From Pseudomonadota bacterium (GTDB lineage Bacteria; Bdellovibrionota_B; Oligoflexia; Oligoflexales; JAPPIL01): 25,635 nucleotides of DNA. Of this stretch, positions 1 through 8,400 are shown piece by piece (positions within the stretch are counted from its first letter, which is position 1; each line of letters begins with the position of its first letter). The notes beneath the pieces were generated by a model. That model was given only the letters and a program-made list of their open reading frames with translations, had not been told where the DNA came from and did no database searches. Made by a program: the position numbers and the translations under genes. Where the stretch lies: NCBI GenBank assembly GCA_028877195.1, contig JAPPIL010000122.1, positions 1-25,635 on the forward strand, read 5' to 3'.

Positions 1-159
1 TTATACACTTATCACAATGCTTTCGTGGATAAATTCAGTTATGCAACAAAGCCGGCTTTCCCACCTCCGCATATAAAATAGTGGCAAGCAATGTCATAGA
101 GAATGTCGTCAGGCTATGGTAGTATCAGCGTCTTGTTTGATGTCATGGGGAACTAACGT

Positions 160-1719
160 ATGCAACGCTGGAAGAACACCGCGGTCAACAAATTAAGCCT
201 AAAATTTCTACTCAACAATGCTGGCACATACATCATCTTGATTCTTGCGGTCGGCGGTTTGACTTTCTTTGGTATCTTTCCTGGGCAAACGGAACGTGGT
301 GGACTAGGGGGGTTAGCGGCGCGGGTTGGTGATGTGCGCATTACTAACAGCGAGTTTCGCACCTCGTATCGCAATGCTCAAGACTCTTATAGCCAGCAGT
401 TTGGGCAAGACTTTGATCCGATCAAAGCGAATTTATCGGAGACGGTCGTTCAACAACTTGTCAATAAGGCGATTGCCTATGTCGTCGCTACAGAGCTTGG
501 CTTGCGTGCCAGCGAAGAGGAGGTCATCTCTTACCTTACGGAGGCGAAAGCGTTCACCGATAAGGATGGCAACTTTTCCGAGCAGTATTACACCTCTTTT
601 TTGCGTGGCAATCGTTTTTCGGAAGAGGAGTTCATGGAAAGTTTACAGCGTGATTTGACGTTGGATAAACTGCGCACTTTTACCAGCAATTACGTCATGA
701 CATCACAGCTTGAGCGTCGGATGGATTACCGCCTCGCCAATACTCATATTGATATTGAATACATCAAGTTTACGGCTAGCAAGTTGCCGATTACTGTGAG
801 CGCTGAAGAGACAACTACCTATGCTACTTCCGAGGCAGGTCAAGAGGCGATCAAATCATATTACGAGAAACATCGCAGCACTTACAATCAAGAAGAGCAG
901 GTGCAAGCCCAGCATATTCTCATCGCTTATCAAGGGGCACGCAGTGCTACGGCGACGCGCAGCAAAGACGAGGCGAGTAAGCTGGCGGCGAAAGTTCTTG
1001 CTGCAGCCCAGTCTAATTCAGACTTTGCTGATTTGGTGCGGCGCTATACCGATGAGCCACAGGGCAAAAAGAGTGATGGCAAGCTTGATTTTTTTGGGCG
1101 AGCGGACATGGCTGCACCGTTTAGCGACGCGGCGTTTGGTTTGGCAAAGGGCAATATCCACCCCACCGTAGTGGAGACTGCTTTTGGCTTTCATATCATC
1201 AAAGTATTGGACAAAAAGGCGGCGATTAGCAGGACATTAGCGGACGCACAGCAGGAGATTGCCGCTATCCTACTCAAACAGCAAAAAGCTCCGCAGCATG
1301 TAGAGAAGCTACGCACCGAGATGCTAGCTAAATTGCGTGATGGTGAGAGTATTGACCCGATTTTAGTGGCAAATGACCTTAAGCGTGAGTCAACGGGTAA
1401 ATTTTCACTGTCAGCGCGTTTTGTCCCGAAACTTGGCAGTGATGAGGAGTTATTGACCCAGATAAGCAGTTTAACCACCGATTTTATCACCTATGAAAAC
1501 AAGGACGGGCACTATCTTTTGCGTCTTCGCAATCAGACAAAAGCCAACATGGAGGAGTTCAAGGATAATCGGGAAACCAACGCCTATCTGCGCTACTTTA
1601 TCGCTAATCAACTGTATGAACAAATTACGCAAGAGGCACGTGAACGCTTAAAAGACAGCATTTGGATAAACCACGACTATCTTTATTTTGATCGCAACCG
1701 TGCTAATCCTCCATCGTAG
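160..1719 (+). CDS. ppiD: PpiD/SurA-like membrane-anchored peptidyl-prolyl isomerase
   Basis: This 519-residue protein probably assists folding of newly exported proteins at the periplasmic face of the inner membrane. Seen: a short basic N-terminus, one membrane segment at about residues 22-40 (TYIILILAVGGLTFFGIF), a SurA-type helical N-terminal region, and a parvulin (PpiC) domain from about residue 248 to 352. The parvulin domain starts at QAQHILI and ends near AFGFHIIKV, both typical of the family. The TM-SurA_N-parvulin order and the absence of a cleavable signal favour PpiD over SurA, although PpiD of E. coli is about 100 residues longer. The ATG at 160 has a GGGG Shine-Dalgarno element at 147-150. 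It is followed by 181 bases before the next gene, so it looks like a separate unit. The parvulin fold is confident; PpiD versus a generic parvulin is less so. Confidence 0.82.
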   Translation: MQRWKNTAVNKLSLKFLLNNAGTYIILILAVGGLTFFGIFPGQTERGGLGGLAARVGDVRITNSEFRTSYRNAQDSYSQQFGQDFDPIKANLSETVVQQLVNKAIAYVVATELGLRASEEEVISYLTEAKAFTDKDGNFSEQYYTSFLRGNRFSEEEFMESLQRDLTLDKLRTFTSNYVMTSQLERRMDYRLANTHIDIEYIKFTASKLPITVSAEETTTYATSEAGQEAIKSYYEKHRSTYNQEEQVQAQHILIAYQGARSATATRSKDEASKLAAKVLAAAQSNSDFADLVRRYTDEPQGKKSDGKLDFFGRADMAAPFSDAAFGLAKGNIHPTVVETAFGFHIIKVLDKKAAISRTLADAQQEIAAILLKQQKAPQHVEKLRTEMLAKLRDGESIDPILVANDLKRESTGKFSLSARFVPKLGSDEELLTQISSLTTDFITYENKDGHYLLRLRNQTKANMEEFKDNRETNAYLRYFIANQLYEQITQEARERLKDSIWINHDYLYFDRNRANPPS

Positions 1720-1743
1720 CTTTGCTAGAGCGGTCATGCCTGT

Positions 1744-1775
1744 GGTGGCGTTATCGCTATGCCTATAATGCCACC
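1744..1775 (+). terminator. Stem-loop after ppiD, possible terminator
   Basis: An 11-base-pair stem (GGTGGCGTTAT pairing with ATAATGCCACC, one G-T wobble) closes a 10-base loop, 25 bases after the ppiD stop. No run of T follows, so it is not a classical intrinsic terminator. It could be an RNA-stabilising or bidirectional structure. Confidence 0.3.
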
Positions 1776-1835
1776 TGTAAATTGCCGATATTACCTCCAT
1801 GAAGAGTTTAAGTTATAGACTTGCTATGCTTAACT

Positions 1836-1863
1836 TTGTGGGTCGTAGTTTTTGAGTTATGAT
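1836..1863 (+). promoter_or_regulatory. Candidate sigma-70-type promoter for the 1901 gene
   Basis: TTGTGG (1836-1841) and TATGAT (1858-1863) are separated by 16 bases and lie 37 bases before the ATG at 1901. Each hexamer differs from consensus by one or two bases. No conserved upstream element is visible, so this rests on pattern match alone. Confidence 0.35.
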
Positions 1864-1900
1864 AGCCGCACCAAGAGTTACGGGAGGTTGATGAGATAAG

Positions 1901-2569
1901 ATGGCGAATACAGGAACAAATTCAAGATTAGATCGGGCGGAGCAGATATTAGCAGCGCTTGCCGAGAACGCTAAAGAAGAAGCCGAAAAGAATAAGCTCC
2001 GCATGGCCGAAAACGAGAAGCGCGCTGCCGAAAACGAGAAGCGTGCGGCCGAAAACGATCGCAAAATAGAAGAGTTGCGAGCCAGTGGCAAACGAATAGA
2101 TCGGCAGTTGAGTAGGCTTGGCAAACAACTCGGTGGTGAAGGTAATCGCTGGGGCAAGATAATTGAGGATCTGGTGGCTGGTGATTTGATCACAATTGCC
2201 AAAGAACATCTCGGTGTGCACATTTATTATGCTGCCACACGGGTGCGACCTAAAGACAGAAGTTGGGAGATAGATGTGCAGGGGACTAACCAAGATGCAG
2301 TGGTTGTCGCTGAAGTGAAGACCAACCTAGAAAAAAAAGACATTGACCATTTTCTCAACAAGACTTTACTGCCCTTCACACACCAGATAGCCAAACAGAA
2401 CAAAAAAATTTATGGCATCATCGCTTACGTGAAGGTTGATCGCGGCAAGGAGAGCGAGGTTATTGACTATGCATGGAGCAAAGGTTTTTTGGTCGTCAAA
2501 GCTATGGATAGCACTAACCGAGTTTTGGACAACAAAAACTTCGTTCCGCATAATTATGGCAGCGCGTAG
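1901..2569 (+). CDS. Coiled-coil protein with PD-(D/E)XK nuclease-like domain (DUF3782-like)
   Basis: A 222-residue soluble protein in two parts. Residues about 20-75 are a charged alpha-helical coiled coil built partly from a repeated AENEKRA heptad. Residues about 85-215 look like a PD-(D/E)XK nuclease-like fold: D125 in WEIDVQG, then E138-x-K140 in VVVAEVKTNL, with a preceding GxxxEDLVAGD helix. This arrangement matches uncharacterised DUF3782-type proteins known in several bacterial phyla. A nuclease activity is inferred from the motif, not known. The gene stands alone, with its own candidate promoter and no methylase or toxin partner beside it. A GGGAGG element lies 13 bases before the ATG, which is farther than usual. 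The stop at 2567-2569 is followed 101 bases later by the NAD kinase start. Confidence 0.65.
   Translation: MANTGTNSRLDRAEQILAALAENAKEEAEKNKLRMAENEKRAAENEKRAAENDRKIEELRASGKRIDRQLSRLGKQLGGEGNRWGKIIEDLVAGDLITIAKEHLGVHIYYAATRVRPKDRSWEIDVQGTNQDAVVVAEVKTNLEKKDIDHFLNKTLLPFTHQIAKQNKKIYGIIAYVKVDRGKESEVIDYAWSKGFLVVKAMDSTNRVLDNKNFVPHNYGSA
2006..2068 (+). repeat. Three 21-base tandem units encoding a heptad coiled coil
   Basis: Units at 2006-2026, 2027-2047 and 2048-2068 begin GCCGAAAACGA. The first two differ at only 2 of 21 bases; the third is diverged in its second half. Each encodes one heptad (AENEKRA, AENEKRA, AENDRKI), so whole-unit gain or loss would keep the coiled-coil register. Confidence 0.75.
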
Positions 2570-2670
2570 TGTTTTCGTTGCCAAGACGCAGCACCAAGCC
2601 ATCTCATGCGCACAAAGTATCGTTGCCAACTAGTCAATTGAAGGATGCAAGCTGTCGTAAGACACACACT

Positions 2671-3546
2671 ATGAAAGCCTTACTAATCACTAGAGGCGAA
2701 CATAAGGCTACGCAGCTGCAAACTCTCACTGCACTTGCTGATAAAGGCATCGCTGCGGCTGCCAAGCATCGCCATGCACTTCAACAGGCTGATCAGGAGC
2801 ATCAGGCCTGTGTTGAAAAAATAACTTCTGTTTTGCGCGGCCTGCCTAACTTACAACTATCTATCCATAAAATTAACAGCAACACTTCATGCCCTGATGG
2901 TGCTTTTGATTTGGTCTTTGCGGTCGGTGGTGATGGCACAGTTTTGTATGCTAACCATGCTTTACCTAGTGAGCAAGGTTTGATTGTCGGGGTGCGTTCA
3001 TCGCGCGGCAGTGTCGGACATCTGTGTGCCTATGATTATCGTCGCCTTGACTTGCTTGCTGCTGCTGTTCAGCAAAATAAATTTAAAGCCACCTCCCTAC
3101 AACGCCTGCAAGCACTTATCACTACTGCTGCACACCAAGAACATACCAGTGCAGTGTTGAATGACTTTCTCTTCGCTAATAGCAACCCCGCCGCGACCAC
3201 TCGCTACATGCTGAACTTTCGCAAACAGTGGGAAACACATAAGTCGAGCGGCATCTGGGTAGCAACCGCTGCGGGTAGTTCGGCGGCGTTGCGAGCTGCA
3301 GGTGGTAAAGCAATGGCAATTACGACCAACAAACTCCAGTTTTTGGTGCGGGAACTTTACCAACCACTAACTAGCGATATGCGTAGCGCCGAATTTGACT
3401 GTGAGCAAGACATGTTTAAGATAGTTTCTCTTTGCGATGCGGCAATGCTTTCACTAGACGGGCAGTATCGCATGCTTACGATCAATTACGGCGATACAAT
3501 TGTCTTTAGACCTGCGCCACCGCTTCGCATCTCCCTTGCATGCTAA
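2671..3546 (+). CDS. nadK: NAD kinase, divergent
   Basis: Probably phosphorylates NAD to NADP in the cytoplasm. The 291-residue protein carries the family nucleotide-binding loop GGDGTVLYAN (G86-G89), preceded by a hydrophobic strand. It also has later blocks that align in order with NAD kinase: VLNDFLFANSNPAATTRY in place of the usual NE motif, and GIWVATAAGSSAALRAAGG in place of the DGxxVxTPTGSTAY block. These substitutions make it divergent, but length and block order fit. The ATG at 2671 is preferred over a GTG at 2569. The 34 extra residues from that GTG are not family-like, and the GTG overlaps the previous stop by one base. The last 7 bases overlap the start of the PBP2 gene, so the two are probably translated together. 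An NADH-kinase or other NadK-superfamily role cannot be excluded. Confidence 0.75.
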   Translation: MKALLITRGEHKATQLQTLTALADKGIAAAAKHRHALQQADQEHQACVEKITSVLRGLPNLQLSIHKINSNTSCPDGAFDLVFAVGGDGTVLYANHALPSEQGLIVGVRSSRGSVGHLCAYDYRRLDLLAAAVQQNKFKATSLQRLQALITTAAHQEHTSAVLNDFLFANSNPAATTRYMLNFRKQWETHKSSGIWVATAAGSSAALRAAGGKAMAITTNKLQFLVRELYQPLTSDMRSAEFDCEQDMFKIVSLCDAAMLSLDGQYRMLTINYGDTIVFRPAPPLRISLAC

Positions 3547-5375
3547 CCACTGCTAAGCACATCAATAAAGCACGTGATCAACGCTATGCAATCGCACTAG
3601 TCATCTTAGCTCTCGTCGTCGTTGGGTTGGTCATTAGGCTTTGGTATCTACAGATTCAGCATGGCGACCACTATCGTAGAGTGGCAGAAAACAACCGCAT
3701 GCGTAAGATCGAAATTCCCGCACCACGAGGACTTATCTTTGATCGCCATGGCAAATTACTGCTTGGCAACAAGCCTGCCTATGATCTTGTTTACACACCG
3801 CAATATGTTCAAGACAAGGATGCCGTGCTCGCAAGTGTTGCAGCATTATTGGCAGTGCCTGTCGCAAGTTTACAGCGCCAAGTTGATAATGCCGCCAGTC
3901 GCCCGAAGTTTATGCCGATTACCTTGCATCGTGATTTGAACATGCATGAACTTGCACTCTTTCATACAAATAAATTTTTTTTAGCTGGCATTGATGTGCT
4001 GATGTCTTCGCAGCGTTCATATCGTGCCGATATGCCTGCTCACCTCTTCGGTCATCTTGGCAAAATAAGCTCCGATACTTTGCAGCGTTGGCAACAGCAA
4101 CATCCTGATAAACACTACCAAGCTGGCGATTGGGTGGGGAAACAGGGTTTGGAGCTAGGCTGGGAACATTACTTGCGCGGCGAGAGTGGGTATGCAGTGG
4201 TGCAGGTCGATGCCTTTGGTCGCCGTGCTGCCCGTAAACACTCCCACTTACATCATCGCAATGCCATATCAGGTGCCAACCTTGAACTAACAATTGATCT
4301 ACAGCTACAGCTTGCCACCACTAAAGCTTTCGCTGCCAAGCGTGGGGCAGTGGTCGTGCTTGATCCGCGTGATGGTGCAGTGCTTGCGATGCTAAGCAAA
4401 CCGCAGTTCAACCCTCGTATCTACCAGCAATACTTGCCGCCATTGCGTTGGCAAGCACTATTATCAAACCCTTTTCATCCACTGTTGGATAAAACTACAG
4501 GCGGCGAATATTCGCCAGGCAGTATCTACAAATCAGTAGTGGCACTTGCTGCTCTTGCTGAAGGAATTACCACACCTGCACGACGCATCAATTGTGCTGG
4601 TGCACAAAAAATTGGCGATAAAATATTTCATTGTCATCAGCGACGTGGACATGGTGATGTGGATTTAGAAACAGCGATTGCCCGTTCATGCGATATTTAC
4701 TTCTATCAGGTGGGGTTAGAAATTGGTGTGGACACAATTGCCCGTTTTGCTCGCAAGTTTATGCTCGGTGCAAAACTTAATCTCGGTTTGAACTTGGAGC
4801 GTGCTGGTCTCGTGCCTACTCGTGCTTGGAAACAGCGCCGCTATAATAGTGCTTGGACGGCGGGTGAAACCGCCAACATCGCGATCGGTCAAAGTTACAC
4901 ACTGTTGACCCCTTTGCAGATGGCAAGCCTCTATGCGACCATCGCCAATGGTGGCAAGGTTTGGCAACCATACTTGGTGCGTAGGGTCATCGACTACTAT
5001 GGCAAGACCTTATACCAGCAGCAGCCAACAGTAATTCATCGCACTGCCATCAATCCTGTGCATCTCAAGTTATTGCGACAATACTTACACTCGGCGGTTA
5101 AGCACCCGCAAAGCACAGGGCATCGGGCATACACTGAACAGTTTAGTGTCGCAGGTAAGACTGGTTCGATCCAAGTCGTCAGTTTAGACAAGTATCAAGG
5201 TGAATATGATGTCAGCACAAAATGGCACGAGCATGCGATTTTCATTGCCTTCTCACCTGTTGAAAACGCAGAGATTGTCGTTGCAGTCGTCAGTGAAAAC
5301 GATACTCAAGGCGGGGGCGGGGTTGCCGCCGCGCCAATCGCCAAGAAAATACTGACCGCATACTGGCAAAGGTAA
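3540..5375 (+). CDS. mrdA: Penicillin-binding protein 2, peptidoglycan D,D-transpeptidase
   Basis: Cross-links peptidoglycan during cell elongation, anchored in the inner membrane with its domains in the periplasm. The 611 residues match the usual PBP2 length. Order: short cytoplasmic N-terminus; membrane segment at about residues 16-38 (YAIALVILALVVVGLVIRLWYL); the PBP dimerisation region opening with APRGLIFDRHGKLL; and the transpeptidase domain. The three active-site motifs are present: S328-I-Y-K331 within YSPGSIYK, S383-C-D385 (PBP2s often have SxD where other PBPs have SxN), and K540-T-G-S. The gene starts inside the NAD kinase stop region. rodA and mreBCD, common partners elsewhere, are not nearby. 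A 92-base gap with a repeat and a promoter separates it from tamB. Confidence 0.93.
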   Translation: MLTTAKHINKARDQRYAIALVILALVVVGLVIRLWYLQIQHGDHYRRVAENNRMRKIEIPAPRGLIFDRHGKLLLGNKPAYDLVYTPQYVQDKDAVLASVAALLAVPVASLQRQVDNAASRPKFMPITLHRDLNMHELALFHTNKFFLAGIDVLMSSQRSYRADMPAHLFGHLGKISSDTLQRWQQQHPDKHYQAGDWVGKQGLELGWEHYLRGESGYAVVQVDAFGRRAARKHSHLHHRNAISGANLELTIDLQLQLATTKAFAAKRGAVVVLDPRDGAVLAMLSKPQFNPRIYQQYLPPLRWQALLSNPFHPLLDKTTGGEYSPGSIYKSVVALAALAEGITTPARRINCAGAQKIGDKIFHCHQRRGHGDVDLETAIARSCDIYFYQVGLEIGVDTIARFARKFMLGAKLNLGLNLERAGLVPTRAWKQRRYNSAWTAGETANIAIGQSYTLLTPLQMASLYATIANGGKVWQPYLVRRVIDYYGKTLYQQQPTVIHRTAINPVHLKLLRQYLHSAVKHPQSTGHRAYTEQFSVAGKTGSIQVVSLDKYQGEYDVSTKWHEHAIFIAFSPVENAEIVVAVVSENDTQGGGGVAAAPIAKKILTAYWQR

Positions 5376-5380
5376 TACGA

Positions 5381-5450
5381 GGTTAACCGCACTACCCATA
5401 AGCATTAGAGGCATCTAAACATGATATAATTGAAATGGCGACACGCCCTA
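5381..5450 (+). repeat. 70-base dispersed repeat, copy 1 (inverted relative to 25551-25620)
   Basis: The segment begins with the palindrome GGTTAACC and ends GACACGCCCTA. It matches the reverse complement of 25551-25620 at 65 of 70 bases by direct reading, with no gaps. It contains a small hairpin TTAGA-GGCA-TCTAA at 5405-5418. It lies entirely between mrdA and tamB and holds the apparent tamB promoter. No third copy was found in the window. Confidence 0.9.
5422..5430 (+). promoter_or_regulatory. Extended -10 promoter for tamB
   Basis: TGATATAAT is a perfect TGn extended -10 element with consensus TATAAT at 5425-5430. No convincing -35 hexamer lies upstream, as is common for extended -10 promoters. 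Transcription would start near 5437, giving a leader of about 30 bases that holds a GGGGG ribosome binding site at 5458-5462. The promoter lies inside repeat copy 1. Confidence 0.6.
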
Positions 5451-5467
5451 GTATAGTGGGGGCATAA

Positions 5468-8400
5468 TTGGCGAGCAAGAACATCAAGCTGCGGGTATGG
5501 ATCAGTTTGCTGATCGTGGCCGTGTTTCTTTATATCTTTGGCGAGAGTATGGTTGATTTAGCGGTCAACTCATCACCTGCTAAAGATTTAATCAGTGATA
5601 AGGCAAAGGCTGCCTTCGGCTCACCTGTTGAATACCAAGATCTAACCGTATCTTTGCTGCCATTAGCAGTAGAAGTCAGTGCCATAAAGGTTAAACGCAG
5701 CACTGAATTTGAGCTAGTAGCACAACGCTTACGCGGCAAGCTCTCCCTATGGTCGTTAGTGATGGGTGAACCTAAACTCGGCAATCTAGCGATTGAGGGT
5801 CTACAGGTAAAAATTACCCAACAAGAGAAGCCACCTGCCAAACCAGCAACAAAAAAATGGCGATGGTTGAACTTTGCCAATACGCAGGTTGAAAGTGCGA
5901 CGATCAAAGGTTTTGAATTTACGCTGCAAAATAATCACACCGCATTGGCAATGCGCAGCGACTTGCTCCAGATAGACATCAGCGAGCAGTTGCGCGTGCA
6001 GGGCAAACTCAAAGCGCTTAACTATACACGCACCGAGAGGAAGTTTATCTCGGACATGAGCTTGAACTTTGATGCTTTTGTTGGCAGTCAGGAGTTTCAA
6101 CTTCATGCCAAAGACATCAGCGCCGCTGACCTACAAACTGCAGAAATACTATTGCGCGGGCAGGCAGTGGTTGCCGACAGCGGTGAGATTACCAGCCCGA
6201 TCAACATCACAGGCAACGCCAAACTTGACGGCAACCTACGACTCTTAACCACCCTATTTAAAATTCCTAACAGTGCAGGCAAGGGACAAGGCGATTTTAA
6301 AATTCAACTCGCTTTAGCCGCGGGAAAAGCACCACGCTTTGAAATCTTCGGGCAAGGACGGGTAGAACAAGCTTTGCTCGGTGGTATCAAGATATTTGAT
6401 AGTAGTGCCAACTTGCGCATCACCGAAAAACAAATTGCCTTTGAACAGGGAGTGCTACAGATCGGCAATGATCAGCGTGGGAATTTTACGGGCAGTTTAT
6501 CTTATGCCAAACCGCAAGCTTTTGCGTTTCAAGGTGTTGCGACTGGCTTGCTGCTATCTGAACTGCTATCAGCCTTTCATCTCGAATTTCCTTACAGCGA
6601 TCTTGCTATCAGTAGCGAGCAAATCAGCGTTGAGGGTAAGGGGCAACCATTGGCATTGCGAGTCAAGGCTGACGTAGAAGCGAGTGCGATCAGCATTGAA
6701 GGTTTGCGCAATTATCATGCCTCCCCGACCTGCGATTTGCGTTTAGAGATGTTTTCTGATTCACAGCATCTGCGCTTTGACCAACTACAGGGGCAGTGTG
6801 ATGCAGCGACCAAACCAAACCAAGTTGCTAACGACAACACTGCCCAGCAAACCGCCAAGGTAAACCTCACAGCTAACGGTGAGGTGCATTATCAAGAAAA
6901 CGGCAAGGTGGCACTAGATGTTGTCAGCGACCACTTTGCGCTCGAAGGGGTGCAGTTCTTGTTGCCTGCTGAATTTAACGGTAGCGGACAACTACAAATG
7001 CATGTCGGTGGCACAACCGATGCGATCGTCGTCAGTGCGAGTGCGACAGCTAAACAGGTGCGGTTCAACAAACAAGCGGCGGGAAATTTAAACAAGGGTG
7101 AATTTGTTTTCTATCGTGATTATGTTGATTGGCGCAATGTAAAGATTACCACGGCTTCAGGCGGCAGCATTACTTCTAACGCTGGGAGAATGTATTACGA
7201 CGAACTGCGGGTGCGGGCAAAACTAGAGGCAAACAAGGTTGAAGCTGATGATTTGCGCTGGCTGTTAGCTTTTTACGAGATGCCCTTACATTTTGGTGTG
7301 GCACAGTTGCGTGCTGATGTCAGTGGTTTATTTTTCTTTCCGTTAGCGTATCGCGGCGATGTGCAAGCAACTTTAACCGCAATTCAATACCCAGACCGTG
7401 AGATTATCGTCGATGAACTCCAGATGCATGCGACCAGTAAACGTTCTTGGCAGATACCAACCTTCACCGCCAAGATATTGGGGTTACAGGTGCGCGGCAA
7501 CCTCAATCACACCCGCAAAGTAGCGCTCAACCCCGACAACTTCGCGGCTTCCGATAATTGGTGGGAAATGCTAGGCATGAGCAACAAAGACGAACTTACG
7601 ATTGATATGAGCATGACTAGACCTGCGACGACCAAGCGTATGCCGTATCTTGAAGCCGATGATTTTAGCGCTGATGTTGAACGCCTCTCTCTCAAGCTGC
7701 GTGGCAACGTTGCCAAGTTAAAAGGCACTGGCTACGCCTATCTCAAGCAAGTTCAACTGCTAAACATGCATGGCAAAGACTATGAGATACAGCTGTCCAG
7801 CATTAGCACCGCTCTCGACCTCAAAATAAAAAACAGCAACAGTAGCTTCGTCGGCGACCTAGCGGTGGATATTCGCTCGTCGCTGTTCCCGTATCGCTGG
7901 GATTATCGCTTTGTTGATTTTGATGTTGGTAGAATGCTCAAGCTGCCACTCAATCAAGCCAGCAAAACACAAGCGACTGGTAGTTGGCAATCACATGGTG
8001 AACTGATGAATTGGCGTTATTCACAGGGGAACTTGCGTCTAGAAGATGTAAGTTTCATTTATCAATCGGACAGTGCTAACGATGAAACGGTGCGCTTGAA
8101 GTTACACAAACCGCAAGAATTTATCTTTCGCAAAAACGGTTGGAGCAATAGACAAAATGAAATGATTGAATTTAGCGGTGCAAGCAGTTCCGTTTATCTC
8201 ACTCTCAAACCCAAGAACAGCTTTGATGGTTTGCGCATAGACTTTTTTGCGACTTTTGACGTAAAAATTTTAGCGATACTACTCGACGAAATAGACGTTG
8301 CGAAAGGCTTTATCCAAATTGAAGGACAGCTGCGCGGTGATTTGTATTCCCCTCGCACCAACATCCAGATGGAGCGTTTATCACCTTTGTCTATCAGTGT

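Noticed and set aside
1..159. Possible tRNA or upstream gene end at the left edge
   Set aside because: No cloverleaf, T-loop motif or sustained open frame was found. AT-rich hexamers such as the one near 71 have no convincing partner at -35.
1813..2223. Minus-strand Ser/Ala/Phe-rich frame opposite the coiled-coil gene
   Set aside because: Its repeats (SFSAARFSFSAARFSF) are the antisense reading of the AENEKRA heptads, so it is a shadow.
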